Source of the DNA: Candidatus Thalassarchaeum betae
Lineage (GTDB): Archaea > Thermoplasmatota > Poseidoniia > Poseidoniales > Thalassarchaeaceae
Direction of reading: 5' to 3'
Assembly: GCA_022447095.1 (NCBI GenBank)
Contig: JAKUUP010000003.1
Coordinates: 1 to 64,000 of the forward strand
Length of the DNA: 64,000 bases
This document shows, one piece after another, positions 1 to 11,300 of the stretch; positions within the stretch are counted from its first letter, which is position 1, and every line of letters starts with the position of its first letter. The position numbers and the translations under genes are program-made. Below the pieces are notes generated by a model. The model saw only the letters and a program-made list of their open reading frames with translations, was not told the origin of the DNA and ran no database searches.

Positions 1-2264
1 TCGTGATGCGTGCCTCCGCAAGCTTGGGTATCGTAGTCACCGATTTTGATGATGCGAATCTGGCTGTGTTTGGGCGGGCCGCCCTGATATATATCGAAAC
101 CGAACGTCGCATCCGCGTCCGCTCTGTCCAAGACCAGTTTCTCGATTCGAGGATTCGCCCCCACAACTTCGTTCGCCCTGTCCTCGATGGTGTCTAGGAC
201 CTCCCTAGTTAGCCTCGAGTGGTGAGTGATGTCCAGCCTCGCGTAGCGAGCGCCCTTGTTGGAGCCAGCCTGCCAGATATGGGGGCCTAGGACCTCTCTG
301 GCAGAGCCGCCGACGATGTGGACTGCAGTATGGTGGTCCATCAGTTGCTTGCGGCGCTCCCAGTCAATCGTGCCACTGGCAGAGCCGCTACCTAAGGGGG
401 AGTCAGTGAGGTGCAGTATCACGCCATTCTCGACTCGAGTATCGACGACTTTGGTGACCGAGCCGTTCTGGGCTAGCGTGCCTTGATCGCCAAGCTGCCC
501 CCCTCCCTCGGGATAGAACAGAGTGCGGTCTAGTACCACTGCGTGTGTTGGCACTCCACGGACCTCTGAAGACAAGTTCAGAGACTCCACTGCATCGTCA
601 GAAAGTGAGGTGCAGTGTAGCACTTCGGCGGTGAATTCTGTGGCGCTTGTATCGCTGTAGTAGTCTAGTGAAGTCTCAGGTATAGTCGCGACTTCAATAG
701 CGCTTTTTCCGGACTTAGCCTTGGCTGCCGCCTTGGTCATCTCAGCATTGCGAGCGGCCATGTCGGCTGCGAAGCCCACTCGTACCGACAAGTTCTCCCA
801 ACCGAGTCCATGCGCTATCGAAGCCACCATGTCGGGATTTAGACCCCTCTCCTCAGCTAGGCGGAACAGCGTCTCGTCGGAGGCTTCGGTAGAATCCTTT
901 GGAATTGACTTGAGGGCTGTGCGTACCGCGGCCTCACCCTTCCTAAGCATCTCGTGGTACCGCATCTCCTCAAGTTCGAGAATTCTGAGAACTCCCTCGC
1001 GTGACTGCATGTAGGAACTCATATCTAGGTAGGCATCCATGTGATGCGCACCCAAATCGGCGAGGCTGACAGACGCGCCAAGGTCGTCCTTCATCCTGCA
1101 AGCGCGGCGGGCTAGCATCCGTGCAAGATAGCCGGCCTTAGTGTTGCTAGGCACCAGACCATCCCCTAGCATATTGCACAGAGCGTGCATATGATCAGGT
1201 ATGGCGTATATTGAAGACAGTGGCTCAGTCACTCGTTTCAACTCATCCACAGAGAGATCTATGCCGTTCTCGGAGAGTCGTTCGACCAACTTATCGTAGA
1301 GTGCCTCGACATCAGTACCGACATCGATGTTGAGAATCCCGGCAAGCCTCGAGAGTTCTCCGAGAAGAGTGTCCACATCGACCTCCATCCCGAGTGATGA
1401 GACCGTCGAGTCGAAGTCACTGAGTTGTTTCAGCCAATCCACTGATTCGGGGTAGATGGCTTCGTATATCGTAGAGGTACCGGCAGCGGCCCAGCAGAAC
1501 CTCTCGAGACCGTAGCCAGTGTCGATGATTTGCAGGTCCATCTCCTTGTATCGCAGGCCCTTGATTTCGACATCGCCGTCATCGTCCTCCTTGAGGTTCA
1601 TGAAGACAAGCGTGGCAAGTTCTAGCCCGCCGATGATGACCTCTAGGGCCGGGCCGGCGTTGCCGCCCCCGGACCATGGGTTCTCGACGTAGGTGAGTTC
1701 ATCGGGGCTGATTCCGAATGAATCGATGAGCATCTCGTCGCAATAGCGCACGCATTGGTCTATCCAGTAGACAACGTCGCCATCTCTGGGTCTATTGAAA
1801 GCGTGGTGAGCCATCATCTCAAATGTCGATAAGTGTCGACCAGAACGTCCCACTGCGGCCACATCAGTCAATCTGATGCATGGTTGGCTGATGGTCAGCG
1901 GGTTGGCCGGCGGCGGCACCTGCCCGCTGGTCACATGAGGTTGGAAGTCGGCGATGCTGGCGATGGTCAGGTGGATGTCATCGCGCCATCTGGCGATGAT
2001 AGGGTAAGGCTCGACTCGCATATGACCGCGCTTTTCGAAGAAATCTAGGAAGGCTTCCCTCATGGCATCCTTCAGAGCTTTTCCCCGCATAGGAAATCCT
2101 TCGATAGCAGGGTTGCCGATGAAGGTGTATGGATCCTCTGTCGAATCACCGCAAGTGGTGCGATTATTGTCCCTAGTCCAGAAGCGTGCGCCGGTCACTC
2201 GACATGTCTTGCAGATGTGTCCGGATTCTTCCCAGAAGGGGATGTAAATCTCACCGAAAGCCAC
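1..2264 (-). CDS. alaS: Alanyl-tRNA synthetase, archaeal type (3' end outside window)
   Basis: Charges tRNA-Ala with alanine in the cytoplasm and hydrolyses mischarged Ser/Gly-tRNA-Ala. I translated the complement directly. The N-terminal region has a zinc-like C-K-T-C...T-C-G-D segment and DPYTFIGNP, followed by class II core motifs STFEMMAHHAFN and ENPWSGGGNAGPALE. Near residue 585 comes FYPEGGGQLGD, which opens the second and editing domains; near residue 643 is HHTAVH (the HxxxH zinc/editing motif); the last visible residues are QACGGTHH, the CxxxH editing motif. About 754 codons are visible, so only the C-Ala domain (roughly 150 residues) lies beyond position 1. GTG at 2264-2262 is the chosen start because it places FGEIYIPFW at the N-terminus; no in-frame ATG was seen upstream. 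It diverges from rtcB with about 100 bp between. The gene is cut by the window edge and is not a pseudogene. Confidence 0.95.
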   Translation of the reverse strand, partial: MAFGEIYIPFWEESGHICKTCRVTGARFWTRDNNRTTCGDSTEDPYTFIGNPAIEGFPMRGKALKDAMREAFLDFFEKRGHMRVEPYPIIARWRDDIHLTIASIADFQPHVTSGQVPPPANPLTISQPCIRLTDVAAVGRSGRHLSTFEMMAHHAFNRPRDGDVVYWIDQCVRYCDEMLIDSFGISPDELTYVENPWSGGGNAGPALEVIIGGLELATLVFMNLKEDDDGDVEIKGLRYKEMDLQIIDTGYGLERFCWAAAGTSTIYEAIYPESVDWLKQLSDFDSTVSSLGMEVDVDTLLGELSRLAGILNIDVGTDVEALYDKLVERLSENGIDLSVDELKRVTEPLSSIYAIPDHMHALCNMLGDGLVPSNTKAGYLARMLARRACRMKDDLGASVSLADLGAHHMDAYLDMSSYMQSREGVLRILELEEMRYHEMLRKGEAAVRTALKSIPKDSTEASDETLFRLAEERGLNPDMVASIAHGLGWENLSVRVGFAADMAARNAEMTKAAAKAKSGKSAIEVATIPETSLDYYSDTSATEFTAEVLHCTSLSDDAVESLNLSSEVRGVPTHAVVLDRTLFYPEGGGQLGDQGTLAQNGSVTKVVDTRVENGVILHLTDSPLGSGSASGTIDWERRKQLMDHHTAVHIVGGSAREVLGPHIWQAGSNKGARYARLDITHHSRLTREVLDTIEDRANEVVGANPRIEKLVLDRADADATFGFDIYQGGPPKHSQIRIIKIGDYDTQACGGTHH

Positions 2265-2368
2265 GCTACCGCACCTTACCTGCGCTATGCCATCGGACAG
2301 GCAGTCTTGAAGGCAATTGTGCCGGAGGTGCCCGTTGTGTTGAAAGCGAAGGCGTAGCAGGGTTGTTC

Positions 2369-3841
2369 GTGGCGGCCGAGTGGAGGGAATTCCTAGAGAC
2401 GGCTGGTCCGGGGAGAGTGCGCATCAGGAAGCATGGCGGTATGCTGACTGACGCCATGCTGATTGCTGATGAGCAGCACATGGCTGAGCACTCGGACGAC
2501 CGTTCGCCGGGACAACTCGTCAACACCGCTGCCCTGCCTGGGATCGTAGGAGATGCGTGGGCAATGGCGGACTGGCACTTCGGATATGGTTTCCCGATCG
2601 GTGGAGTCGTAGCCACAGACACCGAGGCGGGCGAGCAGGGCGGGGCCATCTCACCAGGTGGAGTTGGTTTCGACATCAACTGTGGAGTCAGACTCTGTGC
2701 AACTGAGATGAGTTTTTCCGACATCGATCCAAAACTGCTCGCGATGAGTTTGTCGCGCTCGATTCCCTCCGGAGCCACCCGAAAGGGAGGGGTTCCATTA
2801 GGGAGCGGCGAGATGGAGTCAGTACTCTCAGAGGGTGCGGGTGCTGCCGTGGAGCTCGGCTGGGGAGAAGACCGTGACCTAGATGCCATCGAGTCGAACG
2901 GGCGCCTCGATAGTGTGGACCGTTTCGTGGGCGAACGTGCGATGAAGAGGGGATCCACTGCGCTGGGAACGCTCGGCTCGGGCAATCATTTCCTCGAACT
3001 CCAAGTAGTCGACCGCATCGTCGACGAATCGGCTGCGGCGGCCTATGGCCTGAGGCAGGGGCAGGTCACTGCGATGATTCACACCGGCTCGAGAGGGCTC
3101 GGCCACCAAGTGTGCACCGAACATGTCGCCGCTATAGAGTCGAAATACCACAAAGTCGGCGACGTTTGGCACTCACCCGAATGGGGGATCACTCTCGCAG
3201 ACCGACAACTCGCGGCCGCGCCGATACACAGTCCAGAGGGAGCTGCCTACCTCGATGCGATGCGCGCGGCGGGCAACTACGCATTCGCCAATCGCTCGGC
3301 GCTGACCCAGCGTCTGCGCAACGCTCTTCGCGAGCAGCACGGCAGGGACGGTGATCTGGAGTTGGTCTACGATGTCAGTCACAACATCGCCAAAATCGAG
3401 GACCACAGGGTACACGGGGTGAGTTGCAGGTGCTGTGTTCACCGCAAGGGAGCCACACGTTCCCTTGGTGGGGACCATCCTGAGTTAGCAGCCAGATTCT
3501 CTGGAGTCGGTCAGCCGGTTCTTGTTCCCGGGGACATGGGCACCGCCTCTTGGGTCCTAGCCGGTCCGACCAGTGGTGCTAACGATGCTTTCTCCTCGTC
3601 CTGCCACGGTGCAGGGCGCCGGCTTTCTCGCACGGCTGCTCGCAAGAGCATTGATTCGGTCTCGCTCAAGGAGACTCTCGAATCGAGAGGCATCCATGTC
3701 CATGTCAAAACCCCCAACGTGCTCTCTGAAGAGGCCCCGGACGCCTACAAGGACGTCGATGAGGTAATTCGTCTCACTGCGGAAGCTGGGCTGGCAAGGC
3801 CGGTAGCGCGTCTGAGGCCCGTAGCCGTAATCAAGGGCTAG
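2369..3841 (+). CDS. rtcB: RNA-splicing ligase RtcB
   Basis: GTP- and Mn-dependent RNA ligase that joins 2',3'-cyclic phosphate to 5'-OH ends; in archaea it seals tRNA exons after intron removal. With the GTG start at 2369 the protein is about 490 residues, normal for the family. Visible motifs: metal ligand Cys in DINCGVRLC (about residue 105), GSGNHFLELQ, HTGSRGLGHQ, YDVSHNIAK, HRKGATRSL, VPGDMGTASWVLAG, and the guanylylated His in SSCHGAGRR (about residue 413). The open frame continues upstream to 2186, but that part has no family similarity and would cross into the alaS promoter region, so a GTG (2369) or TTG (2363) start is preferred. It is convergent with the next gene; their stop codons share the palindrome CTAG at 3838-3841. 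Confidence 0.95.
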   Translation: MAAEWREFLETAGPGRVRIRKHGGMLTDAMLIADEQHMAEHSDDRSPGQLVNTAALPGIVGDAWAMADWHFGYGFPIGGVVATDTEAGEQGGAISPGGVGFDINCGVRLCATEMSFSDIDPKLLAMSLSRSIPSGATRKGGVPLGSGEMESVLSEGAGAAVELGWGEDRDLDAIESNGRLDSVDRFVGERAMKRGSTALGTLGSGNHFLELQVVDRIVDESAAAAYGLRQGQVTAMIHTGSRGLGHQVCTEHVAAIESKYHKVGDVWHSPEWGITLADRQLAAAPIHSPEGAAYLDAMRAAGNYAFANRSALTQRLRNALREQHGRDGDLELVYDVSHNIAKIEDHRVHGVSCRCCVHRKGATRSLGGDHPELAARFSGVGQPVLVPGDMGTASWVLAGPTSGANDAFSSSCHGAGRRLSRTAARKSIDSVSLKETLESRGIHVHVKTPNVLSEEAPDAYKDVDEVIRLTAEAGLARPVARLRPVAVIKG

Positions 3842-4362
3842 TCAGACTTGTCTCGATAGTAGATTTCGATGACATCGTTGTTCTGCATGGCATAATTGCC
3901 GTACTCGTCATTGATTTCGCCATTGACGTACATGACGATCTCGCTATCTTCGTCCACTATGTTGTTGAGTATCTGGTTCTCGTTGAAAGTCTGACCCCAT
4001 ATCTCGAAGAAGGCCCCCACCGGGGCCTCCATCGTCCGAGGGGTCTCGATGTGCAGTTTGCCAGTCTCGTCGTGGGTGTGGATGCCCCTCATCCCGTCAC
4101 AAGTGGCATCGTCGATGCCTGTGTCCGCTGCTATGGCGACCTCGGAGCCATCGAGAAATATACTGAGCGTGGCGTGATCGTGGGAGGAAATCTCACTGTG
4201 ACCGGCGAGGCAGACATCGACGATTTCCCAGTCTTCATCGATCAGTGAATCGGGAGAGAATATCATCACTGCGGCGAATGCCACGGTCATCACTGCGGCC
4301 CCGGTCATCAACCATGACTCCAGTTTCACACTGGGCGCATAGTGGTAGTCGTCTTGAACCAT
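3838..4362 (-). CDS. Small membrane-anchored protein of unknown function
   Basis: A 174-residue protein I do not recognise. A hydrophobic segment near residues 19-38 (AAVMTVAFAAVMIF) makes it either a signal-anchored or an exported protein with the bulk outside. The outer part is acidic, contains paired Cys (VDVCLAG and DATCDGM), a His-containing stretch (GMRGIHTHDETGK) and ends in a regular alternating stretch (VMYVNGEINDEYG, DVIEIYYRD) that looks like beta strands, possibly a ubiquitin-like beta-grasp ending. Its start at 4362 lies 18 bp from the preferred start of the divergent DNA glycosylase; its stop overlaps that of rtcB. Coding status is supported by the coherent membrane segment and by fitting exactly between neighbours. 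Confidence 0.75.
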   Translation of the reverse strand: MVQDDYHYAPSVKLESWLMTGAAVMTVAFAAVMIFSPDSLIDEDWEIVDVCLAGHSEISSHDHATLSIFLDGSEVAIAADTGIDDATCDGMRGIHTHDETGKLHIETPRTMEAPVGAFFEIWGQTFNENQILNNIVDEDSEIVMYVNGEINDEYGNYAMQNNDVIEIYYRDKSD

Positions 4363-4380
4363 GAGGCCTCAGATTCATGC

Positions 4381-5010
4381 ATGCCCGAGCCCGGAGCAGT
4401 CCCTGAGTACTGGGAGGAGGCAAAGGCCAGTCTAATTCGAGCGGATTCGATCCTAGCCGAGGTCATCGCATCACGCGAACAGCCCGTACTGACCTCGCGC
4501 GGGGACATGTTCCTCACACTGACGGGTTCGATTGTCAGTCAACAAATATCGACTAAAGCAGCCAAGTCAGTCTGGTCGAGAGTCGAGAGTCTGGTAGGTG
4601 AAGTCACTCCCAAATCCATCCTCTCGCACACGCACGAGGAGTTGCGAGGCTGCGGGCTGTCCGGGCGTAAGGCTGAGTACATCCACGGAATCGCCGAGGC
4701 GTGGACCAACGGCTACGGAGATATTCGCTGGGAGGATCTGAGCGATGAGGGGGCATCGGAGAGGTTGGTGGCCCTGAGGGGCGTGGGGACGTGGACCGCC
4801 GAGATGATACTGATCTTCGCACTGCTCAGGCCCGACGTCTTCCCAATCGGCGACATCGGTGTAGTTCGGGCCATGGAGAGGCTGTACAACGACGGAGAGA
4901 GCATGAGCACAGAGGAACTGGTTGGAAGAACTGAGCAGTGGAAGCCTTGGAGGACTGTTGCGACCTGGTACCTGTGGCGCAGTATAGACCCGGAGCCCGT
5001 GCAGTACTGA
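4381..5010 (+). CDS. DNA-3-methyladenine glycosylase II (AlkA-like, HhH-GPD)
   Basis: Base-excision repair enzyme that removes alkylated purines from DNA. The roughly 209-residue protein carries the helix-hairpin-helix LVALRGVGTWTAEMI followed by the catalytic Asp in FPIGDIGVVRAM, and the upstream GSIVSQQISTKAA segment typical of AlkA-type HhH-GPD proteins. No 4Fe-4S cysteine cluster is present at the C-terminus, which argues against an endonuclease III. The frame is open from ATG 4342, but that start would overlap the divergent gene starting at 4362; ATG 4381 (MPEPGAVPEYWEEA) avoids this and begins at the first family-like residues. The stop codon abuts the stop of the small convergent gene at 5011. 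Confidence 0.88.
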   Translation: MPEPGAVPEYWEEAKASLIRADSILAEVIASREQPVLTSRGDMFLTLTGSIVSQQISTKAAKSVWSRVESLVGEVTPKSILSHTHEELRGCGLSGRKAEYIHGIAEAWTNGYGDIRWEDLSDEGASERLVALRGVGTWTAEMILIFALLRPDVFPIGDIGVVRAMERLYNDGESMSTEELVGRTEQWKPWRTVATWYLWRSIDPEPVQY

Positions 5011-5193
5011 TCACATGCAGTATCCGCGCTTAGGCTGATCGGGAATTGAGGGGGCCGCTCCCGACTGGACGCCATCGGCCTCCTCCATGATGATCGTCAG
5101 CAGCGTGTTGATGAGCTCTTTGAGATCTTCGAGTTCGTCCCTGAGCGCTTCAACTTCACCGGCTCCGCTATCCTCAGGCATCGCGCATCCCAT
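5011..5193 (-). CDS. Small acidic coiled-coil protein, unknown
   Basis: A 60-residue protein starting MGCAMPED, with a heptad-like central helix (EVEALRDELEDLKELINTLL) and a short C-terminal tail ending RGYCM. It is likely a small oligomeric helix; I know no family for it. The reading frame is open upstream to 5490, but that upstream part is the antisense of the acidic tail of the neighbouring giant gene and is Lys/Arg-Thr repeat noise. A TATA-like box at 5238-5243 lies about 45 bp before the ATG at 5193, which fits a short leader and supports this start; ATG 5181 is an alternative. Stops of this gene and the glycosylase touch end to end. Confidence 0.6.
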   Translation of the reverse strand: MGCAMPEDSGAGEVEALRDELEDLKELINTLLTIIMEEADGVQSGAAPSIPDQPKRGYCM

Positions 5194-5237
5194 CTGAGAA
5201 ATCTCTTCCTCAAGTGTACTAACGCCGTTCTGTGGCC

Positions 5238-5243
5238 TATAAA
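5238..5243 (-). promoter_or_regulatory. TATA-like box for the small coiled-coil gene
   Basis: Reads TTTATA on the minus strand, 45 bp before the ATG at 5193. Transcription would be expected about 25 bp downstream, near 5213. Position and sequence are seen; function is inferred. Confidence 0.45.
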
Positions 5244-5302
5244 CACGAGAGGTAGAGGGAGTATGGAGGCGTTGGTTCCGCGAGGCCGCCCAAAGGGTCG
5301 GC

Positions 5303-8300
5303 TCACTCGACTTCTTCTTCCGCTGCTTCCTCTTCCTCTTCTCCTTCTTCTTCTCCTTCCTCGTCTTCAACATCCCACGAATCGTCCTCGTAGTAGTCCT
5401 CTTCATCATCGTAGTAGTAGTCCTCGGTCTCTCTGCCTCGTGCCATGAACATCCCAATGCCAAGCACAGCGAGCAACAAGACACCACCAATCATCAGCAT
5501 TTGGGACTCCTCACTGGCTTCGTCGGTCACGGGTGGAGGCTGGACATTGATTCCTGTGATAGGCTGGTAAGGGTTGTCGAAGTCGTCGTTCACGATCAAA
5601 TACAGGTTCGGCTGTCCGGGTTGCCACGACTCCCATTGGAATTCGACATATACGCTCGAACTCTCCGCAGGTAGTGACAGTATGATGGGGCCGTCCCTCG
5701 CAGTCGAAAGCGACTCGGTCCACTGGCCACCGTCTTTCAGTTCGTAGAGGCCAACTTGGAGTTCCCCCTCTCTCTTGCCCTGGTTCTCCCAGAACGTCTC
5801 TATGGTCAGGATTTCTCCCTGTATCGGTGTCTGAGTTGGGTTGATGACCGAGCGCGTGTACTGGCCAAGGAACTCCATGATCCTCAAGGTGACCTGTCTC
5901 GGAGCGACTGCGCTGGCTGATCCGATGATTTCGTTGCCGGACCTGTCGGTTGAAGTCACCCAGAACCAGATGTAATCCCCGCTTTCGATCGTCATGCTAT
6001 TCAGCGGGTTGAGGTCAAGGATTGCCTGATACACATCATTGGTGTCGCCGTCGGTTATCATCATGAGTTCTCCCGTGGTCTCAGTGCCGGCTACCGGTCC
6101 GTTGTCCCTGACATAGACCCAGGCGACCTGTAACGGGCCGTCGACCATGCCGATCTCGTCGACCATTGTCACGGTCACGGTCACGTCGTCAAGCATGTCG
6201 GAGTCGAGGATCGTCAGCGACGAGTCCGGGTACTCTGCAATGTTGAACAGGACTTGTGGCGACTTGCTGTCAACCACTACCGAGGCGTCGCTGTTCACAC
6301 CACTGGAGCCAAGTCCGGGTACATTCAGGACGGTTGTGGTCACCGCCATTTCCGGGTTAAGTGGCACTCTGGAGGGAAGTACCATCGAACCAGAGAAGGT
6401 GCCGTCAGCCTCGACATCGACCACGATGTCAATCTCCTGAGTCCCGTAAACTACCTCGATCTCGACCTGCAGGTCTTCCGGAATATGGCTGGCGATAACC
6501 TGAGAGCCTGCGTAGTAGATAGTGCCGTCCATCTGGAACTCGTCTCCCTGCCTCAGGTAGAGCATCTGTCCTACTGGCTCAATCAGAGGCGGTGTCAGGT
6601 CCAGCACCGATTCGGGTACGGCCATGTACCTGTTGTCCAGATCCCAAGTTAACTCGCCGATGTTATTCTGGTAAGCCACGGTGTTCAGGTCGTCCACGAT
6701 GCTGATGCTGGGCTTGCACCCCAACTGGCCTTCCTCCCAAGGATAGTCCCACGAGAGTTGGAACCCTAGACTGAGCTGGGTCACAGTATTCGAAACCTCG
6801 ACGGTCTGGGCGGCCAGCGGGGAGACCATGCTGTCGTCAGCGGACCACAGAGTCCCTCTCGAGGGGTCGTAGGTGAACTTTCCGAGGGTAGAAGGACCGT
6901 CGCCGCAGAGCATGATGGTGACGTTGTCGAGTGTGTGTATCCCGTTGGGCTCGTCAATCTGCAGGGAGAAGGTGTGTGGGACGCCAGCAAGCAGGTAACC
7001 GAGCTCGCGGTCGAGATCGAAGCCGGTAGGGATGATGCCCGTCGGCTCGTCGGTGGCGACCACCAAAGACGCCCATGCGTTTTCTGCACCCGGGCCTCCG
7101 CCGGTGCCTCCATCCTGATATGAGTACCCTGCCCAGTCTGTACCCTCGATGTACATGTGGACTATGCTGTTGAAGGGAAGGGATGAGACATCCAAGCCTG
7201 CGAATTGTACTTGCTGCTGGCCCGTCATGCCTGAAGTCAGGGGCTGCTGCTGAGACAGGTACTCGTCCTCGTCGGCTATGCCGTCCATGTTGACATCGTC
7301 GATGGTCTCGCGCCAGTAGCGCAGGGTGATGAGTTCGCCGCGGGCTTCCGCCTCGTCTATTGTGACGAATAGGGTGAGGGGATTCTGCGGCTCCCAGACT
7401 TTGCCATGGGCGGATTGCAGACCAATAGCGGTGTTGACCTCCATCGGTCCGGCGATTGGCGGATTGGAATCTACCCTGATGATGACCTCCGGTGCGACAC
7501 CGGTCACATCCTCGGCTCCGGTGGAAGATCCAGTGGGGCCGACAGTGAGCATCATCGGGGACAGAGACAGTTCTGAAAGCGAGGACGGAGGATCTACTAT
7601 CCCTGCGTATCCACCCCCATCTTCAGAGGCTAGAGCGAACAGGTTACCAGACAGGTCCAGCCCTACTGAGTAGTCGCCCGAGTCGGGCCGAGTGTCGACG
7701 GAGTCCTGGAAGCGTACCGTTCCAGTGATGTTCACCTGGCCTCCTGCCATGATTGGGAACGGGTAGAACGGCGAGTACTGGTTGGACAGCAGCCTGCCGG
7801 ACTCGTCCCGAATCTCGAACGAGTCGACCTGAAGGTCGTTCTCGACGGCCTTGGCACCAGACTGGCCGCTGAAGGATACTGCCGGCCACACGGTCTCCCC
7901 TGTGGAGTCGTATGCCTGAGCGACCCAGCGGATGCTATCGACGTCATCCCAACTCCAAGTGATCTCGAACATCCAGTGCACTGAGATGTCGGTCCAGCCG
8001 TCGTTGTGCACGACGTTATCGGTGTAGCTCGATGCCTCGTCCAGCATCGCCACGCTACTTCCCGAAGACTGGCTGAAGGCCGGGGGTGCATCCCAACCCA
8101 TCGTCGGGTCCTTTGTGGCTATGAACTCGAGTATTTCCCCGTCAGAGGCAGTCCCTCTCAGGCTGATTTTGACAATCTCGTCGTTGTCGTACAGGTGATG
8201 GTGCTTGGTCATGATTTCGACCAACTCCCGATTAGGGTACATCGTATTGGGTGTCTGGAAATCTCGGTTGGTCATGATGTAGTCGAAGTCCATTACGCCA

Positions 8301-11300
8301 TCGATGGCCACAGAGCCCATCTCCGCGTAGATGTTCACAGGTACCGAGACCTCTTCTGGTGGCGGATCGTCCTGAGTTTGCGAGTCATGATAGGATGCAA
8401 CATCCGGGCCAAGTCCGGAGGCGTTCTCGAAGATCATGTAGCCGATCCCCATCCTAGTCAGCGTCACCGTCTGGGCGCTGCTTGAATCGATGCTCAGGGA
8501 GACTTCCCTCCACTGCCTTCCGGTGTCGGAATCGGTATGGCTGCCCGGCAGCGAGTTGATTGCCAGTATCTGGGCATTGTCGAGGATATTGTAGAACGGA
8601 GATGCGCCGGCGCTTCCAGTCTGGGTCGCGCTTCCCACAGAGACCGAGACCGGCGACTCGAAGCCGTCTGAGTCGGGGGCTATCGAGATGATGCCGGCGT
8701 TCACCACTCCGGCTGCTGGAATCCTGAAGGACAGCGAGGCGGGATTGCTGCCATCGAGAGCGAGTGAGGCCGCAGTAATCTGGTACTGGGGTTCGCCTCC
8801 AATGTCAGAAAGCAGTGATTGCCATCCGTAGTGACCGTAGTTAGTGCCGAACGGGAAGCTCCACTCGTGAGTCTCGTCACCGAGCACGTCAATGTCGGGA
8901 TTGAGTGCGGGCTCGGCGAAGTTAGCCGTCAAGACCATGCGATCGATCCAGCCGTTCGTGGGCAGCGAGACGGAAACCCCGAATCCGGGCTGCGGGTAGG
9001 TGAAGGCGATGCCGCCCTGTGAGAGCGTTGCCAGAGTCCCGCCGCTAGGGCCGAGGAGATCGATCGCCATGCCGCTGGAGAAGTTTCCGGAGAGTGTGAT
9101 GCTGTTGATCGGTCTCGAGGAATGGATGTAGTCGGAAGAGATGGTTCCGGCCACACCGGTAGCGGTGAGCAGTCCGGATTCGTTCAGACCGACGCTGGGG
9201 CTGAATTCCCATCCGTTACCCTCGATCGAAGCCGCCGTGAGTAGTCTCTTGCCACCGATGTGGATCTTCGTGACCTTGGGGGTCTCCTCCACGTTGTCGG
9301 TGTCCATGTGCAGCTTCAGTCGCATCTGGGGCGTGCTCGTTGTGTCGACGCCTGCAAGGGAGATCGGGAATGACACATTCGAGTAGCCTGGAAGAGCATC
9401 GCCGGTGGAAGGGGATATCAGCGAGCCGCGTATCCAAGTGTCGCCGGGGATGGTGGCGTCTATGTCGATGAAGCCGAGGTTGAAGTCGTGGATGTCTGAG
9501 GCGCTGAAGACCGGGCTGAGCCAGTCGCCGCCCTCCCCGTAGTTAGCGATCATCACCCCGACATTGTCGAGGTACCAGCCAGCGTAGTTCCAGATCGAGT
9601 CACTACCGCCGTGGAACTTGAAGCGCACGGTGTCCCCGGCGTACTGCGCGAGGCTCGCCTCCTTGTGCTCGAACGCGGTTGTTGCAACGGAGTATGTTGA
9701 GCCCGAGCCAGTGCAGTGAACCGAGCCGAAGTAGTTGGAGCCCTGGGGGATTCCGGCGTAGGTGTACGCGATGCTGGGCGTGTCGTAGAAGTTGTTACCG
9801 GGGTCCCAGTAGTTCCAGGATCCTGAACCGACCTTGATGAATATCCCGCCCCCGTCCCAGTTGTTCTCGAAGCACGCCCAGTGGTCGAAGACTAGGGAGG
9901 AACTCGAATTGGCCGGGAGGGTGTACTCGGGCGATATCAGATCGGCATTGAGATTGCCGGCGTATATCCCACCGAGGTTGATAGCCATGGCATAGGGGAA
10001 GGACGGTTCGTTGTTGGTAGGTCCTGCGGCCGAGGCGATTTGTCCGTATGACCACTTTGCACCGGCTGCGCCATTAGGATTGTTCCTAGTCCAGCCGCCG
10101 CCCGGCATGCTGGTCGAGGGGTTGCTGGCGGACGAGTCCTCAAAGCCCTTGATGACATCTTGGTCGCCTTCCGCGAAAATGTAGTAGGCCCAGTCGTCTA
10201 CTCCGGTTTGGGTGTTGGAGGAAGGAGAGGGCCAGACCGCGCCGTAGTGGTACATCGTGGTGGACGTCTCAAGGTCGTCCTCGAAAACCACGTTGTCCGA
10301 GCCGTCGACGATACGAATGGCGTAGACTGTCAGGCCCTCAAGCTCATCGGCGGGGCTGCCTCCGTACTGAGGAATATATGCATCGGAGTCGACGATGAAC
10401 CTGATGTGGACGCTGTTCTGGTTCTGGAACGTGGTCGGGATGTCGAAGGAGACGGACCTGAGGCCATTGCTCTGGTCACCGCTCACCCCGTCATAGCCGT
10501 TGATGCCCGGGATGGCCCCGCTCCTGTCCTCGCAGTTCTGAGTGGTGCTGGAGCCGGTGGACGAGATGTCAGTCCATGAGTTGTTGTTCAGGGAGAGCTC
10601 TACGCAGGCGTTGTCCGAATACGAGCCGGCCAAGTCCCACTCCATGTCGACCTCGATGTTGAAGGTGCTGTTGGTCCCAGTCAGGTTGAGTGTCCTCTGC
10701 AGGGCCCCATACATGTTGTTGGAGTACGAGCAGGACGAGCCGGGTGTGTAGCAGCCGCCGTGCCAAGCGCTGTTCATGATGCCATCGTTGTGGAAGTGGA
10801 AGTTGTCCAAGAACCATCCCGGCCTCTCGTTGGCTGCATTGGGGTCCGTCCAGATGTGGAGCCTGAACTGAATCTTGCTGGCGTTGCCGATATCCGGTAC
10901 CGAAGACATCGAGACGTTGCTGTTGACCCAGCCGCTCTGAATAGGGGAGGCGAACACCGGGACTGCTCCGGAGGGAGCGCCCTCTGGAGATGGGGCGCTG
11001 GTCGACATGGTACTCGGGTAGCCGCCGTCCGGAGCGATGTAAGTCCAGTCGGTCCAGCCGTTTGTGTTGATCCTGTACTCAATCCATGCCCCATCACCGC
11101 CGCCGGCGGCGGTGCTGTCGAGATGGTACCAGTGGTCGAAAGTCAGGTAGTAGCCGGCGATGGTCTCTTCATCGGGGACATCGACCTGAGACATCAGGAA
11201 GTACCCCGAGGTTCCTGCTGGCACAGGTGAGCCGGGCAGAGTTCCTACGGAGACTATGCCTTCGCTGGCTGACGCAGGGACCACCCCGTGGGCCAGCGTC

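Noticed and set aside
256-1014. Plus-strand ORFs at 256-486 and 721-1014
   Set aside because: They are antisense shadows of alaS, whose complement translation shows continuous AlaRS motifs.
1-2264. alaS as a truncated pseudogene
   Set aside because: The frame is intact to position 1 and motifs are complete; it is cut only by the window boundary.
2186-2368. N-terminal extension of RtcB
   Set aside because: Sequence (Arg/Cys-rich) has no RtcB similarity and crosses the alaS start region; GTG 2369 begins at family-like residues.
2266-2985. 239-residue minus-strand ORF opposite rtcB
   Set aside because: Ser/Pro-rich shadow of the rtcB frame; rtcB motifs are unambiguous.
5194-5490. Upstream extension of the small coiled-coil gene
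   Set aside because: Antisense/alternate-frame product of the acidic tail of the neighbouring gene (Lys/Arg/Thr repeats).
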